Source of the DNA: Harmothoe impar
Taxonomy: Eukaryota > Annelida > Polychaeta > Phyllodocida > Polynoidae
Assembly (NCBI GenBank): GCA_947462335.1
Contig: OX381714.1
Span: forward strand, 57,767,800-57,831,799
Direction of reading: 5' to 3'
Length of the DNA stretch: 64,000 nucleotides
Shown here: one piece after another, positions 22,401 through 35,171 of the stretch
How the letters are laid out: each line of letters starts with the position of its first letter
Numbering within the stretch: position 1 is the stretch's first letter
Program-made: the position numbers and the translations under genes
The notes under the pieces: generated by a model
Databases searched by the model: none
The model's input: the letters and a program-made list of their open reading frames with translations, nothing else
Told to the model about the DNA's origin: nothing

Positions 22401-25400
22401 AGGAACTCACTGGTAAATCCCATATGGATATATGTCACCTGTATCTATGGGTGCACTTAGATCCCTTGTGATTCAGTCAGGTATTGTAGGGTACTAATCC
22501 TGAATGCACTACAGCACTATAGATCCACTACCACTTTCTCCTGCAAGTGTGATATCACTCCATATGCATGCACTGACTACTGATCTGATTTACAATATGA
22601 TCTTTTTCTGTATTGAAAAGGAGTGGTTGGAGCAACCCTCTGGTAAGTCCTATATGGATATATGACAGCTGTATCCATGGGTGCACTTAGATCCCTCGTG
22701 ACTCAGTCAGGCATTGTATGGTACACACCTGAATGTAATACCAGGCAGTATAGATCCACTACCACCTCCTACTGCAGGTGTGCCAGTACTGATAGCCTCA
22801 CAAGTCGGCCCACCTGTTCAGCTATGGGTGCACTAGTTCCCTATAGTGACTTCGATATTAGGGGATAACACACCTGAATGTACTACCATGCACAATAGAT
22901 CCTCTACAACACTGTAGATGTGCCAGTACTGCTACCATACCATCCAGTGCGTGCAGGTCTGATTCACATTATGACCCCCGCCTATAGGTGAGCTAGTGTT
23001 CCCTCCAGGTATGAATGCCATTCAATAGCAACATGCAACAGATCCCTTGTGTATTGGAGGGTAACACCTGGGTGTACTAGCAGGCCCTATCCACTATCTA
23101 CTATGATCTCATACTGTAGGTGTTGGAGTGTGCCAGTACTGATATCACTCAATGCACACTGAGCTGCTCTGATTCACAATCTGAATTCCTTCTATAGGTG
23201 AGCTAGTATTCGCTCCACGGTGAGCATCTATGACTGCACTAGATCCCTAGCAATACAGGTATTGGATAGTACACACCTGAATGAGCTACCAAGCATTGTA
23301 TCCACTACAACTCCTTATGTTGGTGTATGGGTGTGGCAGTGTACTGCTATAACCACGTGTAGTGAGTAGCCCTGGTTCACAATCTGATCCCCCTGTATAG
23401 GGGATCTAGTACTCCCTACTGTGAGCATTTGTATCCATGACTGCACTGGACCCTTAGTAATACAGGTATCGGGGAGTACACACCTGAATGTCCTACCAAG
23501 CACTGTAGGCCCACTATCATCTTCTCCTGTAGGTGTTGGGGTGTGCCAATACTGATAGCACTCAATGCAGTGTGAGCTGCTCTGATTCACAATCTGATCC
23601 CTCTATAGATGATCTAGTACTCCCTACACTGTGAGCTGCTCCGCTAACCACGTGCGCCGCCACCCACCACACACAGTAGTGCCCTCCCACCTGTACCGCC
23701 TCCCTGTCGTTACTGCAGTTACTGCCTGTTGGTGCACCACATCACTGAACACAACAGTGGGAGGCAATCAATTGCGAGATATTACCGATAGGTGTCCCCA
23801 CCTGTAGGGTTGAATTGTATCTCTGTGTAGCCCTCCAACACTCTCGAAAATCCACTGGTGGATAATGGCCACCACTCCCATCTAGTCAGTACCAAACATC
23901 TGCTGGAGAGTGATGGCTAGGTTGGAGATTTGAGGCCTGCAGAGACCACTCTGCCGCAGATTGCATCTGAGGAGGGGAGGCAGCGACTGGTGGCGGGAAC
24001 AGGAACTAACCACCAGGGGAGCAGCTCAGTCCATGTTTTGTTGTCAGTGGTGATAGGAGGACGTGGATGAATAGCTCAAGGTGGTAACTATAGGTGAGCA
24101 ACTCACGACGCCGGCCTCAATGTTGTCAATGGTGCTGATGGGCGGGTGCTGAGGTGTGGGTATAGTAGCCAAAGGCTGGTACTACTACTACTAGTCATGT
24201 AAGCAGGTGAGCAATGCAACTCCTCTGGACAGCCTTCACAATAGTGCTCAGGTGTGGGTATAGTAGCCAAAGGCAGGTACTATTACCACTAGTCCTGTAA
24301 GCAGGTGAGCAATTCAACTCCTCTGTGCAGCCTTCAGAGAAGGTATTAGTCCTTTCACAAGTTGAGCTGCTCTCGTCCCTGATGCCATTGGAGGGTGGGT
24401 GCTCAGGTATGGCTACTAGTTCTGTAAGTAGCTGAGTAATTCAACTCCTCTGGCAAACCTTCACAATAGTGCTCAGGTATAGGTATAGTAGTCTATGGCA
24501 GGGGCTAGTCCTTGCAAGCAGGTGAGCAATTCAAAACTCCCCTGGGCAGCCTTCAGGAGTTGAGCTGCTCTCCCCCCTGTTGATGTGTGAGTGCATGAGT
24601 GAGCTACACATGTATGGGTAGCAGTGCCTCAGAGTAGGTTCTGGCCCTGGTACCAGGTGAGCAACTCAACTCCTTCTGTTGTCGTTGTTAATAGTAAGTG
24701 ATAGCCACTCAAGCATGGATCCCAACGGAGGAGATCAACTACCACTGCGGCTGTTGATAGTGATATTGACTGGGTGACTGAGTGAGCAGATCAGATATGG
24801 GTCCTATCATTGTGAGCACCACTCTGTGAGCTGCTCTATGCCTGGAGGTATTTGTGGTCTATAACAGGTCAGCAACTCAACCAATGCAAGCTGTGTTGTC
24901 GTTGATTATAGTGATAAGGAGACTAAGTGAGGGGCTTAAGCTCTATCATTTTCACTCCTGCTCTGTGAGGTGTTATACGAGTAGCATTGTTCTCAAAAGT
25001 AGGTATGCTAACTAGGTGAGCAACTCTACCTCTCCAGACTTTGTTGTCATTGGTGATAGTCAGTGGCTGGGCGAGTGAGTAGTTCAGGTAAGGGTCCTGT
25101 TACTCTATGAACGGCTCTATGACTGGGGGTATTTCTACATATGAGCAACTCAACCCCTCCAGACTTATCATCGGTAATAGTGACTGGCCGAGTGGTACAG
25201 GTATGTTAACAGGTACGAGTTCTATCACTAGGTGAGAATTTCCCCCTCCAGCCTTTGTTGTAATTGGTGATAGATAGTAAGGGGCTGGGTGAGCAGTTCA
25301 GGTCATTGTCCTTTTACTCTGTGAGCTGCTCTATGCTTTGCTCTGTGAGATGCTCTGTGGGTTGCTCTGTAAACTGCCCTGTAAGTTACTCTGTAAGTTG

Positions 25401-25570
25401 TTCTGTGAGCTGCTCTGTTAGCTACTCTGTGAGCTGCCCCACCCTTATATGCTGTAGTGTTAGAGGATGCAGTGAGTGAGCAGTTCAGGTCATTGTCCTG
25501 TTGCTTTGATAGCTTCTCTGTAAGCTGTTCCACCCTCAGCTGCTGCAGCTAAGTGTAGGAGGGGATGCAG
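19441..25570. repeat. Degenerate CAGGTG-rich tandem repeats (about 6 kb)
   Basis: Several blocks of related units. 19620-20110 holds two units of roughly 280 bp (...TACTTAAAA...AAGGTAACAC...AGAGTATCC...GGCCTTATTATA). 22400-23640 holds units that recur with GTACACACCTGAATG, CACTACCA and TGTGCCAGTACTGATA. 24120-25500 holds units with GTAAGCAGGTGAGCAATTCAACTCCTC. 25310-25440 holds a period-of-about-16 CTCTGTGAGCTGCT minisatellite. CAGGTG/CACCTG recurs throughout. No credible protein is encoded. Confidence 0.6.
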
Positions 25571-26559
25571 TGTGTGTAGATAGTGGAGTCCCCCTGACAC
25601 AGTACACAGTACACAGTACAGCAGGATGGGTATTCACTACGCGGCCTACTGGAGGACTGAGTGGCAGACGCTGGGGGGACGCTACCTCCAGTACCCTGTC
25701 TATGTGATCAATAGGCAGCAGTCTACTAGTACACCATCCACCCACTTTGGGGCGCCACCGGTGTGTAAGGACTAGATTGTGCTGGTGCCATATTGAAGCC
25801 ATAGGTTAATGCTTGAATGCATGCCAGGTTGCATTTATGCATCATGATGAGAAAGTGCATAATTCATTAAAGCGCTATGCGGCATGGATTCATAGATACA
25901 TTTAAACATGCTTGGAGGTACCAAGAGAGAGCATGTATAAATTTGTCGATCTCTTCCCAGAATGGCTAATACCTTGCAGCTGGCTATGACGGGCTCCCTG
26001 GTGCGTAAGGATTTAGGGAACTATTTATCCGGCACTTGTTGCTATAAGGACTAACCGGAGGATAGTCACAGCCAGATTTAGTCAAATTATATATAGGATA
26101 AAAGGTTACTTTATACTGCAAGAACCATCCAATTTAAGCAACTTTAAGCAAGAACTAAAGTTTATTTTTGGCCTTCTGTTAACAGCTTGAGGCAGCTTAA
26201 AGCAACTTGAATATGAAAAAAAGTAAAGTTGCTTAAAATTACTGCAAACAGCTGAAAGAATTATTGCTATTGCTAAAAGTTACTTAAATGCGATAGTTCA
26301 TGCAATAATAGAAAAATATGTAATGGTGAAGCTACACAGCTACAGTGCCCATGATACCACCAGGGCTCCGGTGTAGTGGTAGACTGATATATACAGGACT
26401 GCAGGTATGCTGGTTGGTTGCGCTGGTGCCTGCCTCATTCAGTGTTAACACTACCAGGTGCTGCCGGCTACCAGCGGAGGCGGCTCTGGTGGTGGCTCCC
26501 CCTACAGGGCTGACCTGCAATTAGCCAGGACGCAGCGTGTCACTGACAGCACCACACGT
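25571..26559. other. Gene-free region
   Basis: A/T-rich stretch at 26050-26330 with repeated AGCAACTTAA-like words; otherwise nothing recognised. Confidence 0.45.
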
Positions 26560-27200
26560 CTCTGTATGGAGGAGGGGGGTGTTTAGCCCTTTAAGGACAG
26601 TATAGTGCTTTAACGTGTTATGCCCTTTGTCGTCATGATTCCTGAATGCAGCCCGGGGGAGTAACTCGCCAGTGCTGCATTCATGCATCATGCCGACCCT
26701 ACAGGGTTGAGTCATTCCCAAAGGGTCAGCACGATGTACCAAGGCAGCACTGGTGTGTTACTCGCCATGGCTGCAATGGCGCAGCATGATGACAAATTTA
26801 TCTTTTACCGACATCCATCCTTAAAGGGTTAATGCTTTGGTCTCATGATGCATGTATGCAGACTTGGCAAGGAGCTCACCAGGGATGCATTCAGGCATTA
26901 TGCTGACCCTATGGGACTGATGCATTCCTAAATGGTTGGCATGATACATGAGTAAACTCACCAGGGCTGCCTTCATACATAAGGACTGCAAAGGGCATTA
27001 TACATCAAAGCACTGGGCAGCTCTTTAAGGACGGCATAATGCATTAATGCTCACCAGGGCATCATCTAAGCATCATGCTGACCATATGAGGTTAAGAAAC
27101 TCCCAAAGGGTCGGCATGATGCAGCACAGGTGAGTTACTCAGCGGGGCTGCATTGGTGCATCTTGACAATAAATGTCATCTTTTAGCGACATGCCATCCT
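26560..27200. repeat. Tandem ~160-bp repeats of the GCATTCATGCATCATG family
   Basis: Successive units contain a CAGGGCTGCATTCATGCATCATG-like word, a GACCCTA.GGG word and an AAAGGGTCAGCATGATG-like word. Related single units recur at 30480-30610, 31440-31640, 42390-42520, 44115-44235 and 45060-45260, so this is a local repeat family spread through the duplicated segments. Confidence 0.6.
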
Positions 27201-27639
27201 TAAAGGGTTAAGGGTAGGAGTGGGCGGTGCCAGTGGGGAGGGAGGAGGGGTGGTTGCTAATTCTGTGCACCTCACCTTGCCTCCTATACCAGCTCCTCAT
27301 TGCCTCCTCTCACCTTCTGTCTTTGTGTCATGTCATGCCCTACCCCATGGCTTATTATTACTCATCACCTTGCCTCTGAACATTGATTATTGCTTCTGTA
27401 CTTTTTTTTAGATACATACTTGTAGATCATGGTCATGTCCTGTTTACTATCATATATTTCCTTTATAATACTCCACTTAGTCCCTCTCTCTCTCACTACC
27501 CCCCTCTATCTCTCGTTTGATAACTTCCTATTCATTGAATGTTTTCATACTTTGAAAAAAGAGTTCATTCTCTGATTCTTTTCCTTCTTGCTTTGAATAT
27601 GCCCCGTGTTGCCAGCGCTGTCTTCGTCCTAATTAGATA

Positions 27640-27830
27640 CCTAATGAAAGTGGGACTAAAAAAAGAAGACCCCTTTTGAGGCTACTTTATCTAAAAAGGG
27701 GCACAACAAACGACCCCTCTTGGGGGAAGGGGAGCACTCCTGGGGGGGGGGGGACCAAAACTATTCTAGCACACTCACTTGAAGATCCCCAAACCCTCCT
27801 TCTTGTAAAACAATTACCACTCCCTGAGTA
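27640..27830. mobile_element. Diverged MITE of the GGTCATTTT family
   Basis: Shares the G-run followed by GACCAAAACTATTCT and the terminal ACCACTCCCTGA with the better preserved copy at 30271-30483. It lies in a roughly 900-bp stretch of unit A missing from unit B. Confidence 0.4.
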
Positions 27831-28489
27831 GCCAAGTAGAAAAATAAACCCAATCCTCTGGCCACTGTGTCGGGCTTTGCTACATCATCTGTCTGCATTG
27901 ATTAACTGCAGTTCTACCTGGAGGCCTGACTCACACCAACCCCCCAGCCACAGCCCCCCCCCTCCCCACCCCCCCTGCTACCACATCCTCCACACCTACC
28001 ACTGCCCCTCCAGCCACACTGACCACAACTACCGCAAATCCTTTTGTATAAACTTGCATATCAGCCACACACCCAACTTTGACTGATATTAACTAGAGGA
28101 CTGAAAAGTGTTAAATCAATACTCTTGTACACTTATAAACAAACTGCACCAACACCTTGGGTCGATCCTAGTATAAGTTGAACTAGCAATCTGACATGCG
28201 TGATAACCGCGGCTTATACACAAGGATTTAAGGGTCCAGCTTCAAAGGACTACCTCCGGGTACCACAGATTAGGTGGCCATTCATCCTTCAGGCTCTGCT
28301 CCTGGCAACTACTGTCTGGGCTGCAGCCATTTTAGTAGGAGATTCTATATCTGGAAAGGGAGAGGGCGTCATGTACAAACAGAGGCATGCACTCCCCTTC
28401 ATCCAAACTTTGTGCTAATTAACTACATGTACAAAGGTGTTTTTTCCCTGTAAAAGCAATGGCTGGCCATTAATAATCCCACAGAGTTA

Positions 28490-28660
28490 TTGCAGGCATT
28501 TGGGTAGGACTAGGTACCATCAGAACCCTTACCTAGTTGTAGCAGGAGTCCGTACAGGAGTAGGTACTACCAGGACCCTTACCTAGTTATGCCCAAAGTC
28601 TAGGTAAGGCTAGGTACCACCAGAACCCTTACGTAGTTGTGGCAGAAGTCTGAGGAGACT
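28490..28660. repeat. Three tandem ~58-bp repeats
   Basis: Each unit contains TAGGTACCA(T/C)CAG(A/G)ACCCTTAC(C/G)TAGTT followed by GCAG(G/A)AGTC-like bases. Unit B has a shorter version at 42850-42960. Confidence 0.7.
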
Positions 28661-28976
28661 CTATTGGTACAGAAGCTGCTCTCTAAGTGTGTGTCCTTGG
28701 ACTAGGCTCCTTAGGGGGGCATAATCGATCATGTATTAATAACTCAGTGTCCAACAGCAGTAGTCAAGATATCACCATTCACAGCACCAGATACATTGAC
28801 TTCATAAACCTTCAAGGGCTAGATAATTCTTAAGTAGTATTTACTATAACATTTTAACTCCCCATTGCCATGTTCTGAACCTTTTGCACTGATATATCGT
28901 TTGCAAGATCCACTAAAGCTGCAGGACTCTCATGTATATAGATTGCTGACACATCATGCCGTTCTGAAAGACTTAA

Positions 28977-29485
28977 GGCTGCGTCTCACGACCTTGAGCC
29001 AATGTTTTTGTCTCGGGTGCCGTCTCTGACCGGGTGCCGTCTCTGACCAGGTGCCGTCTCTGACCAGGTGTCAGAAAACAGGTGTTTTAAAAAGAATTAT
29101 ACTCATATATATAAGGATTTGTAAAAACGTTATGGCGGATGTTATATACCGTATTCGACCTAATAAGCGCCCACCCTCTAATAAGCGCCCCCCCCCTTTT
29201 TGGGGCATTTTTAGACTGGAACAAAGGCTCAAATTTCACGATTTTATAGACAATTAAACTCTTAAGTACTAAAACGCCATAAAAATAATTTTATAAGCGC
29301 CCTGGGCGCTTATTACGTTGAATACGGTAATTATAATTATAATTACAATTAGCCTCCTGCTGTTGGTATTTTGACCTTATCAAGCCAAGCCGGTCAGAGA
29401 CGGCACCCGGTCAGAGACGGCACCCAGTCAGAGACGCACCCAGTCAGAGACAAAAAACATTGGCCCAAGGTCGTGAGACACAGCC
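28977..29485. mobile_element. TTAA-flanked foldback element (piggyBac-like target site)
   Basis: Flanked by TTAA at 28973-28976 and 29486-29489. The arms of about 100 bp begin GGCTG(C/T)GTCTCACGACCTTG and contain tandem GGGTGCCGTCTCTGACC units on both sides in inverted orientation. No transposase is present, so it is non-autonomous. Unit B is uninterrupted at the equivalent point (about 43207-43230), supporting a real insertion after the duplication. A second MITE (29148-29330) is nested inside. Confidence 0.8.
29148..29330. mobile_element. Nested MITE with TACCGTATTC termini
   Basis: The ends TACCGTATTCGACCTAATAA and TTATTACGTTGAATACGGTA are inverted, each continuing into GCGCCC / GGGCGC. 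It sits inside the TTAA element. Confidence 0.75.
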
Positions 29486-30270
29486 TTAAATGGTGGGTTT
29501 CAACTGATGTTGGACATACTATACTGTTCAATGAGGTTGTATTCCTTAAGGATGACTACCCAGCCCTGGATCAACTAACAAAGGCTACTTCATCCCTCCC
29601 TTTGTGGTTCAAAACAAGTATAGAGTCTGCTAGCTAATTGATACCATTGCCTGTGAAATAAAGGTCTCCGGGTGCACTGTATATTAATGTGTGCACATAG
29701 AGGTAAAAAAATGCCATGTTTTCCAAATGACCCATGCACTGCCAGCTTATTCTATGCATGGTTATTCATATGCACTTTGTTTCATCATATACTTCTTGTC
29801 CTAATTATTATTATATACTACATGTTCTTGAGCCATGTTATTTTATCTGACGCCAACTGTGCACCATACACCATCAATAACCATAGCTAGAAATGGATGT
29901 AGTCTTACTCATCATTTTTCATGTATACTCCCAATACCCACTAATAGAAAGAGCTCAAAGCTGTTTAAATGAAATCAATGATTCATATGATGCTCAAACA
30001 GTTCAATGTGAACGTCTTCTTAGAATAGCATTGATAGCAGCTATTTGGTTATAGTATACCACGGGTGCCAGCTACTACATATAGAACGCTATAATTAGTA
30101 CAAGCACTGGGTTTGATCCAGGTGATCAATCCTCTATAATACCCCAGACTGGAGCAGCTACTGACACCCCCTGCACCAAGCAGGTCATAGTTTAACTCTG
30201 TAGGGACCATATGATGCTTTTTTTTTCTTGATGCCCCAACGTAGTATCAGTGAATACATCACCAGTGCTA

Positions 30271-30483
30271 AGGGAACGGTCATTTTATAACAAAAAGGGG
30301 GTTTGGTGGTTTCAGGGGGGCAAAAAGATTTGGACCCCTTGAAGGGGGGAACCAAAAATCGCGCTCGATTTTAAACTGCCTGAGGGGGGGGGGACCAAAA
30401 CATTCTCGACCCTCCCACGGGGACCCACCCACGCGAAAATCCACCGACCCACCCCCCTGCTGTTAAAAAAATGACCACTCCCT
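30271..30483. mobile_element. MITE with AGGGANNGGTCATTTT termini
   Basis: The left end AGGGAACGGTCATTTTATAAC and right end TTAAAAAAATGACCACTCCCT are inverted; the interior is G/C-run rich. Unit B reads straight through at about 44103-44115 (TACATCACCGTGGCTTC), an empty site. Confidence 0.65.
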
Positions 30484-31037
30484 AATATTGTGCATCGTGC
30501 TCACCCTTTGGTGGTATATCAACACCTGTATACTGAGTATGATGCATGAATGCAGGACAAGTGAGTTACTTGCTTTCCCAGGGCAGCATTCATGTATCAT
30601 GACAACAAAAAAAGGGAAAAACTACTAAAACATCCCCCCAGCTATACACCAGGTAGCTAATACTTTAAGGTCTGTAAGATTGATTTCACCACTAGTCTGC
30701 CTAGACAGCCTACCTTCATCACAAAAAGCTACTGTTGCAGAACAAATCACCACACAGCTCAGAGTTTACTCTGCTTTCAGAAACTAAAGCCAATTGTGGT
30801 TCTCTTCACCATATGTATCTCTGCTCCAAAATAAATGGTTCAGTTAAAAATGGACATGTCATATCGGAAGTAATTAGCACCACCTCTTTTTCTTTTAGAC
30901 TAGAAACAGCCATTTTTTTTAGCATTTGTTTCAGCAATCAATCTGCTTAATCTACTTTTAATGCAAAGCTGGAAAAAATAAATATGAGTAGCACTTGACA
31001 ATGGAGATCAAATGCTAGTGGGCTGTAAGAAAACAAC

Positions 31038-31119
31038 CCAGAGTTGTCTCTCTCTCCCTCCCCCCTCTCTCTCTCCCTCTCTCTCTCTCTCTACCTCCCT
31101 ACTCTCTCTCTCTCTCTCC

Positions 31120-31156
<37 letters not shown>

Positions 31157-31174
31157 CCTCTCTCTCCCCCCCCC

Positions 31175-31210
<36 letters not shown>

Positions 31211-31218
31211 TTCTGCGG
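31038..31218. repeat. (CT)n microsatellite, unit A
   Basis: Long pyrimidine tract of CT units with CCCTCCC interruptions. The equivalent tract in unit B is at about 44566-44828. Confidence 0.9.
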
Positions 31219-34200
31219 ACCAACTCCACTACCCACCTGCAGACACCACGACCCCTAAATCTGCCCCTAAGTACTACCCTTACATAATGAGGTGTGGTTT
31301 AGGAGCAGAGCCCCACCCAGGGGACTCTACCCCTGAGGCCTACTATACCTGCCCCCCTTTCATCCATCATAACTAAAGGGCCCTACATCAAGGGTTCCAT
31401 TGATTCCTTGTCCATTAACCCTTTAATAATACGGTGATAGTTCCAGGATTCATGTTTATTTGTCATCATGATTCTGCAATGCATTCTACTAGCACTGCAT
31501 TGGTGCATTATGTTGACCCTGTGAGAGTCTATCTACCATACAGGGCTTATATTGTGCATGGACATAACAATGGCAAGTTACCCATCAGGGCTGTATTCAT
31601 GTCAACAAATTGACATTGGTATTAAAGCACTATGCTCCCCTTAAAGGGGAAGAGAGGATAGGTGGTGGTAGGAGGACAAGCTGGTTAAATTAAAAGGTTC
31701 CTAATGGATATTGTGTAGCCTACACCTTTCCTGTTGCCTGATGTGCCACTTTCTGAGCGGGTATGGGACCTTTTTCATCCATCGTATGAGAATGTGGGGT
31801 ATTAATGATAAAGGTCAATATCACTTGCAAAGTTTAATTAACAACTGTACATCTAGAATCTAGCTTGATAACTGATGAGTCAGCATCACAGGTCTTAAAT
31901 GCATCTAATCCAAAATGGAAAATGATGAAAAGAGATGATAGGAATTGTTTGGAACTTTAGAAATACATTTGACATTTCATCTAAATATACATAATTGGTT
32001 GCAAAGTTGAAAAACATGACCATAAAATATTCACAATTAATTTTATTCAAAACGTGCAATAGTTAAATTATCGTTCAAAGGTCATATTTGATATGTTCTC
32101 AAAATTGTTTCCTTTCCCAGCTTAATCAGCACAGAAAACCTACTTTTGTCCACATCAGGAAGTAAATACAAGTGGATAGTGGCAACCTTTCCTTCTAAAA
32201 ATACAATTTTGTCACCTGTAATTTTGTTTTGGCATTGCAAAAGCGTGGTTGATTTCAATAACATTTTGTCTGTAAATACCTTACCTCATGATGACCTTAA
32301 GTTCTGTCTGATCATGCTAATTAAGAAGTCCAAATAGGACAAGGTTTTTGATTTTCCTTATTAATGAGAGAATAATATTTCATCCACCTTGATAGTCAGG
32401 CTTCCTATTCCTTTTACAGCACTAAATCTAAGATATAAATAGAAACATATCAAAGTCTTGAAGAACAGCGAAGGGATAATTCAATAACATGGAACAAAAA
32501 GCGGAAAAACATCTGCAGCATCAGCATGCTTCCTGGTGTGTGAATGCCATCACCTTGAGCCTCTGACCTTTGGGATTTGATTGCTGGGAGTGTGAAAACC
32601 GCACTAATCAGATGTTGGCTAAAAAATGTTCCCAATTATACACTTTCTTTCTGCCCCTGAAGGTAAACATTGATGAGGCCAGCATCTAGTAGTTGCAGGG
32701 ATGCCGGGAATGATATGAATTAGTTGAGTCAGTGTTGACTGTTTTCGACCCAGCGTATGTGTGCCAATTGGGCACTATTGAGATCTGGGAATGGCCTAGT
32801 CAATGATGTAATCAATGGCCCTTTATGCTGTGCCTTCATTAAGGAATAACACAGCCCCACATGGCTTATCAGTCTGCTACAAAGAGAGATGTGCATCAAT
32901 AGCTAGCCTGTACCTAATGGGAGAGGGACGTATATCCATAGACGGAGAAGGGAAAGGCAGTAACACCAAGCCATAATATTGGTATCAACTTCATAGTTCT
33001 TGATGTGTTTTCCCTTTTATACTCGTATACACCTAGATGCATATGTGGAGATCATTTGAAGGAATGAGGTTCAGTCCCACGTTATTGATTCACATACTAA
33101 TCATTAATCAACCAGATGATAAGGCTTTTATGAATTGTCATAGTGAATGTAACTTGCTTCGGTGCATAATTCCAATCCTTCTAGGGTTTATCAACCCAAG
33201 CATTGGTGAAATACCTGTAAGGCTGCATACATTGTAGTGATGAAAGGAAGCAGAGAAAATGGTGCATTAAAGCACTATGCTACCCTTAAAGAGTTAATGG
33301 ATTAACTAAATATTACAGGTGCTTTTGTATCTATGAAATTGGTTAGTTGTTAGTAGCCTTCAGAGATTCTCCTCCCTCCCCATATCACATCTGAGCACAA
33401 ATCTTAATAGTGTCTCATTATAGAATGCTCCAAAAGCTTCTGGCTGAAAACCCCTTCCTTGAAACACAATTAACAAGCCCCAGTCTACCATCCAGGTCCT
33501 CGGATAAATCTAAGCCATTATTCTTTAGAAAGACAATCTGCTCAAGGAGGCTTTATACAATACAGATCTGTCATGGACAGAGCAGAATTAAACTCATCTT
33601 GTCACAGGGCTCTGCATCTCTGCCTCATTAAAAAGGACAAATTATTGATGAAGACAGGTCTAGGTTGTTCAAAGTGTCCCCTCTCCACATGCACCTTATC
33701 CTCTCGACATGTAACCATTCTCTCACAGGTAAGCCTCATTGCCTTTTTCATTTTGTCTCTGCCCTAAACTATTAATCACCTGCAGCCTAGACCTGCCAGC
33801 GTATACATACTGAAACACAGAATTTGAGGGAAATTAAAATAGGCAATGAACTAAATCTAGCTCTTTCTAAGAGTCTAGACTGTCCTCCCATAAGTTTCTC
33901 ATCTCCTTTCATAGAAGAGGTAGGTTGCTGCATAGACATGTACACACAGTCTACAAACATAAGTATGGAACGGTGAGTAGCTTCAAGGGAGTAGGGGAAA
34001 GGTATTAAATCCTTTTAGGTTATAAAAAGTATGGTGTATCACTTGGGTAGGAATCTACTGCAAAAAAGAGATATTTCAAACAAGGAGTATATCTTGGAGA
34101 GTTGTTAAAGGTGGAGATCGGTCCAGAATAAACATTACCTATCTGACATACAAAGTTCCCATGGGTGTTAATGTGGTGGCAAGTAAGTATGTGGTTATCA

Positions 34201-35171
34201 ACTGTCAAATTAAGTCTGATGAATAGGTTCCTTGGAACACCTGTAAAGTGCCAAAAAAAAGAGATTGTATATATAACAGTTCTAAACTTGGCCATTCAAG
34301 ACATGAGACGTGATTCACATCTTTGGACTTCAAAGGTTTCCATTTAGATCTGTTTCAGTCCAAAGCACTTACAGTGTAGTGTCAAAGCAAACACTTTGTT
34401 TTACACAGATGGAATGCCATATACAAAAAAGATAAATCATTGCATTGGTTCCCGCATCCCTGGAGAGCTTTCCAGCAGGTGCTAAGCAGGATGGAGGGGG
34501 GATGAAACCCTGGCCCTTACGAAAATGAAGGTCTCACATTTTAATGGGGTGTCTTGGCTGGTAGGATGCCATGGCAGGAATTACTTCAGACAATTTTTAC
34601 ACCTAGGTAGGGTCATACTTGTACAATAGCTGTTTAATAATAATTTTTTCCATAGATATAGTTTCATGAAGGAATTGAGGGTAAAAGCATTGTTAGTCAT
34701 TCACATATATAGGGAAGGAGTCAATCTTATTAATATTGACTGGCAAACTAAAGGTTGCGAATTCAACAAAAAATGGACGATGTAAACTTCCATGGATAAC
34801 CTCTGACAAAATGTCTATGTTGCTACCTAGAATATCCACCCCCACCCCATCAAACAGGTGATTGAAAGGTGAACTAAGGTTGGCAGAGATTCTGTCTTAG
34901 GAGCAGAAAGATGGGTGTTAAAGGGAATCGCTGGTTCCTACACAGAAGCCACCTGGCGGCAAATATCGAAGGTCATGAAAAGTATTCTTTAAGCTGTATT
35001 CATATTCCTACATAGACCACTTTCCCTAAATCAACAATTGTATTTGCTGCTTTGACAGTATACCTCAATTGTATACATATATTCACTGCTGGGACACCCA
35101 TAGGATCCTATAGTTAAGGTATAGCTTAGGGAAGGTCCAGGGACAGAGAAAAAATTCTCAAAAACGGGCTC

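Larger units (their letters stand above)
26910..34930. repeat. Duplicated noncoding segment, unit A
   Basis: Colinear with unit B (about 42280-47945). Anchors: 27200-27520 with 42515-42780, 28440-28976 with 42800-43215, 29490-30268 with 43215-44105, 30486-31640 with 44110-45250, 31640-33240 with 45250-46800, 33240-34930 with 46820-47945. Divergence is uneven: some blocks, such as 32740-32890 and 33540-33660, are far better preserved than their surroundings. No ORF is conserved between units, so the preserved blocks are probably regulatory. Unit A carries insertions absent from B, at 27520-28430 (about), 28977-29485 and 30271-30483. Confidence 0.8.

Noticed and set aside
25264..25479. Cys/Ser/Val repeat-encoded open frame
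   Set aside because: It comes from a ~16-bp CTCTGTGAGCTGCT minisatellite; no coding support.
28200..28418. 72-codon open frame with a hydrophobic stretch
   Set aside because: Non-ATG start, not conserved in duplicated unit B, and no recognisable domain.
31008..31376. Ser/Leu/Pro-rich and Arg/Glu-rich frames over the CT tract
   Set aside because: Dinucleotide-repeat artefacts; the same occurs at 44566-44874.
31872..31880. CTGATGAG words at 31872, 45481 and 51567 as hammerhead cores
   Set aside because: None is followed at the right distance by a stem and CGAAAC; only 39209-39234 has both boxes and stem II.
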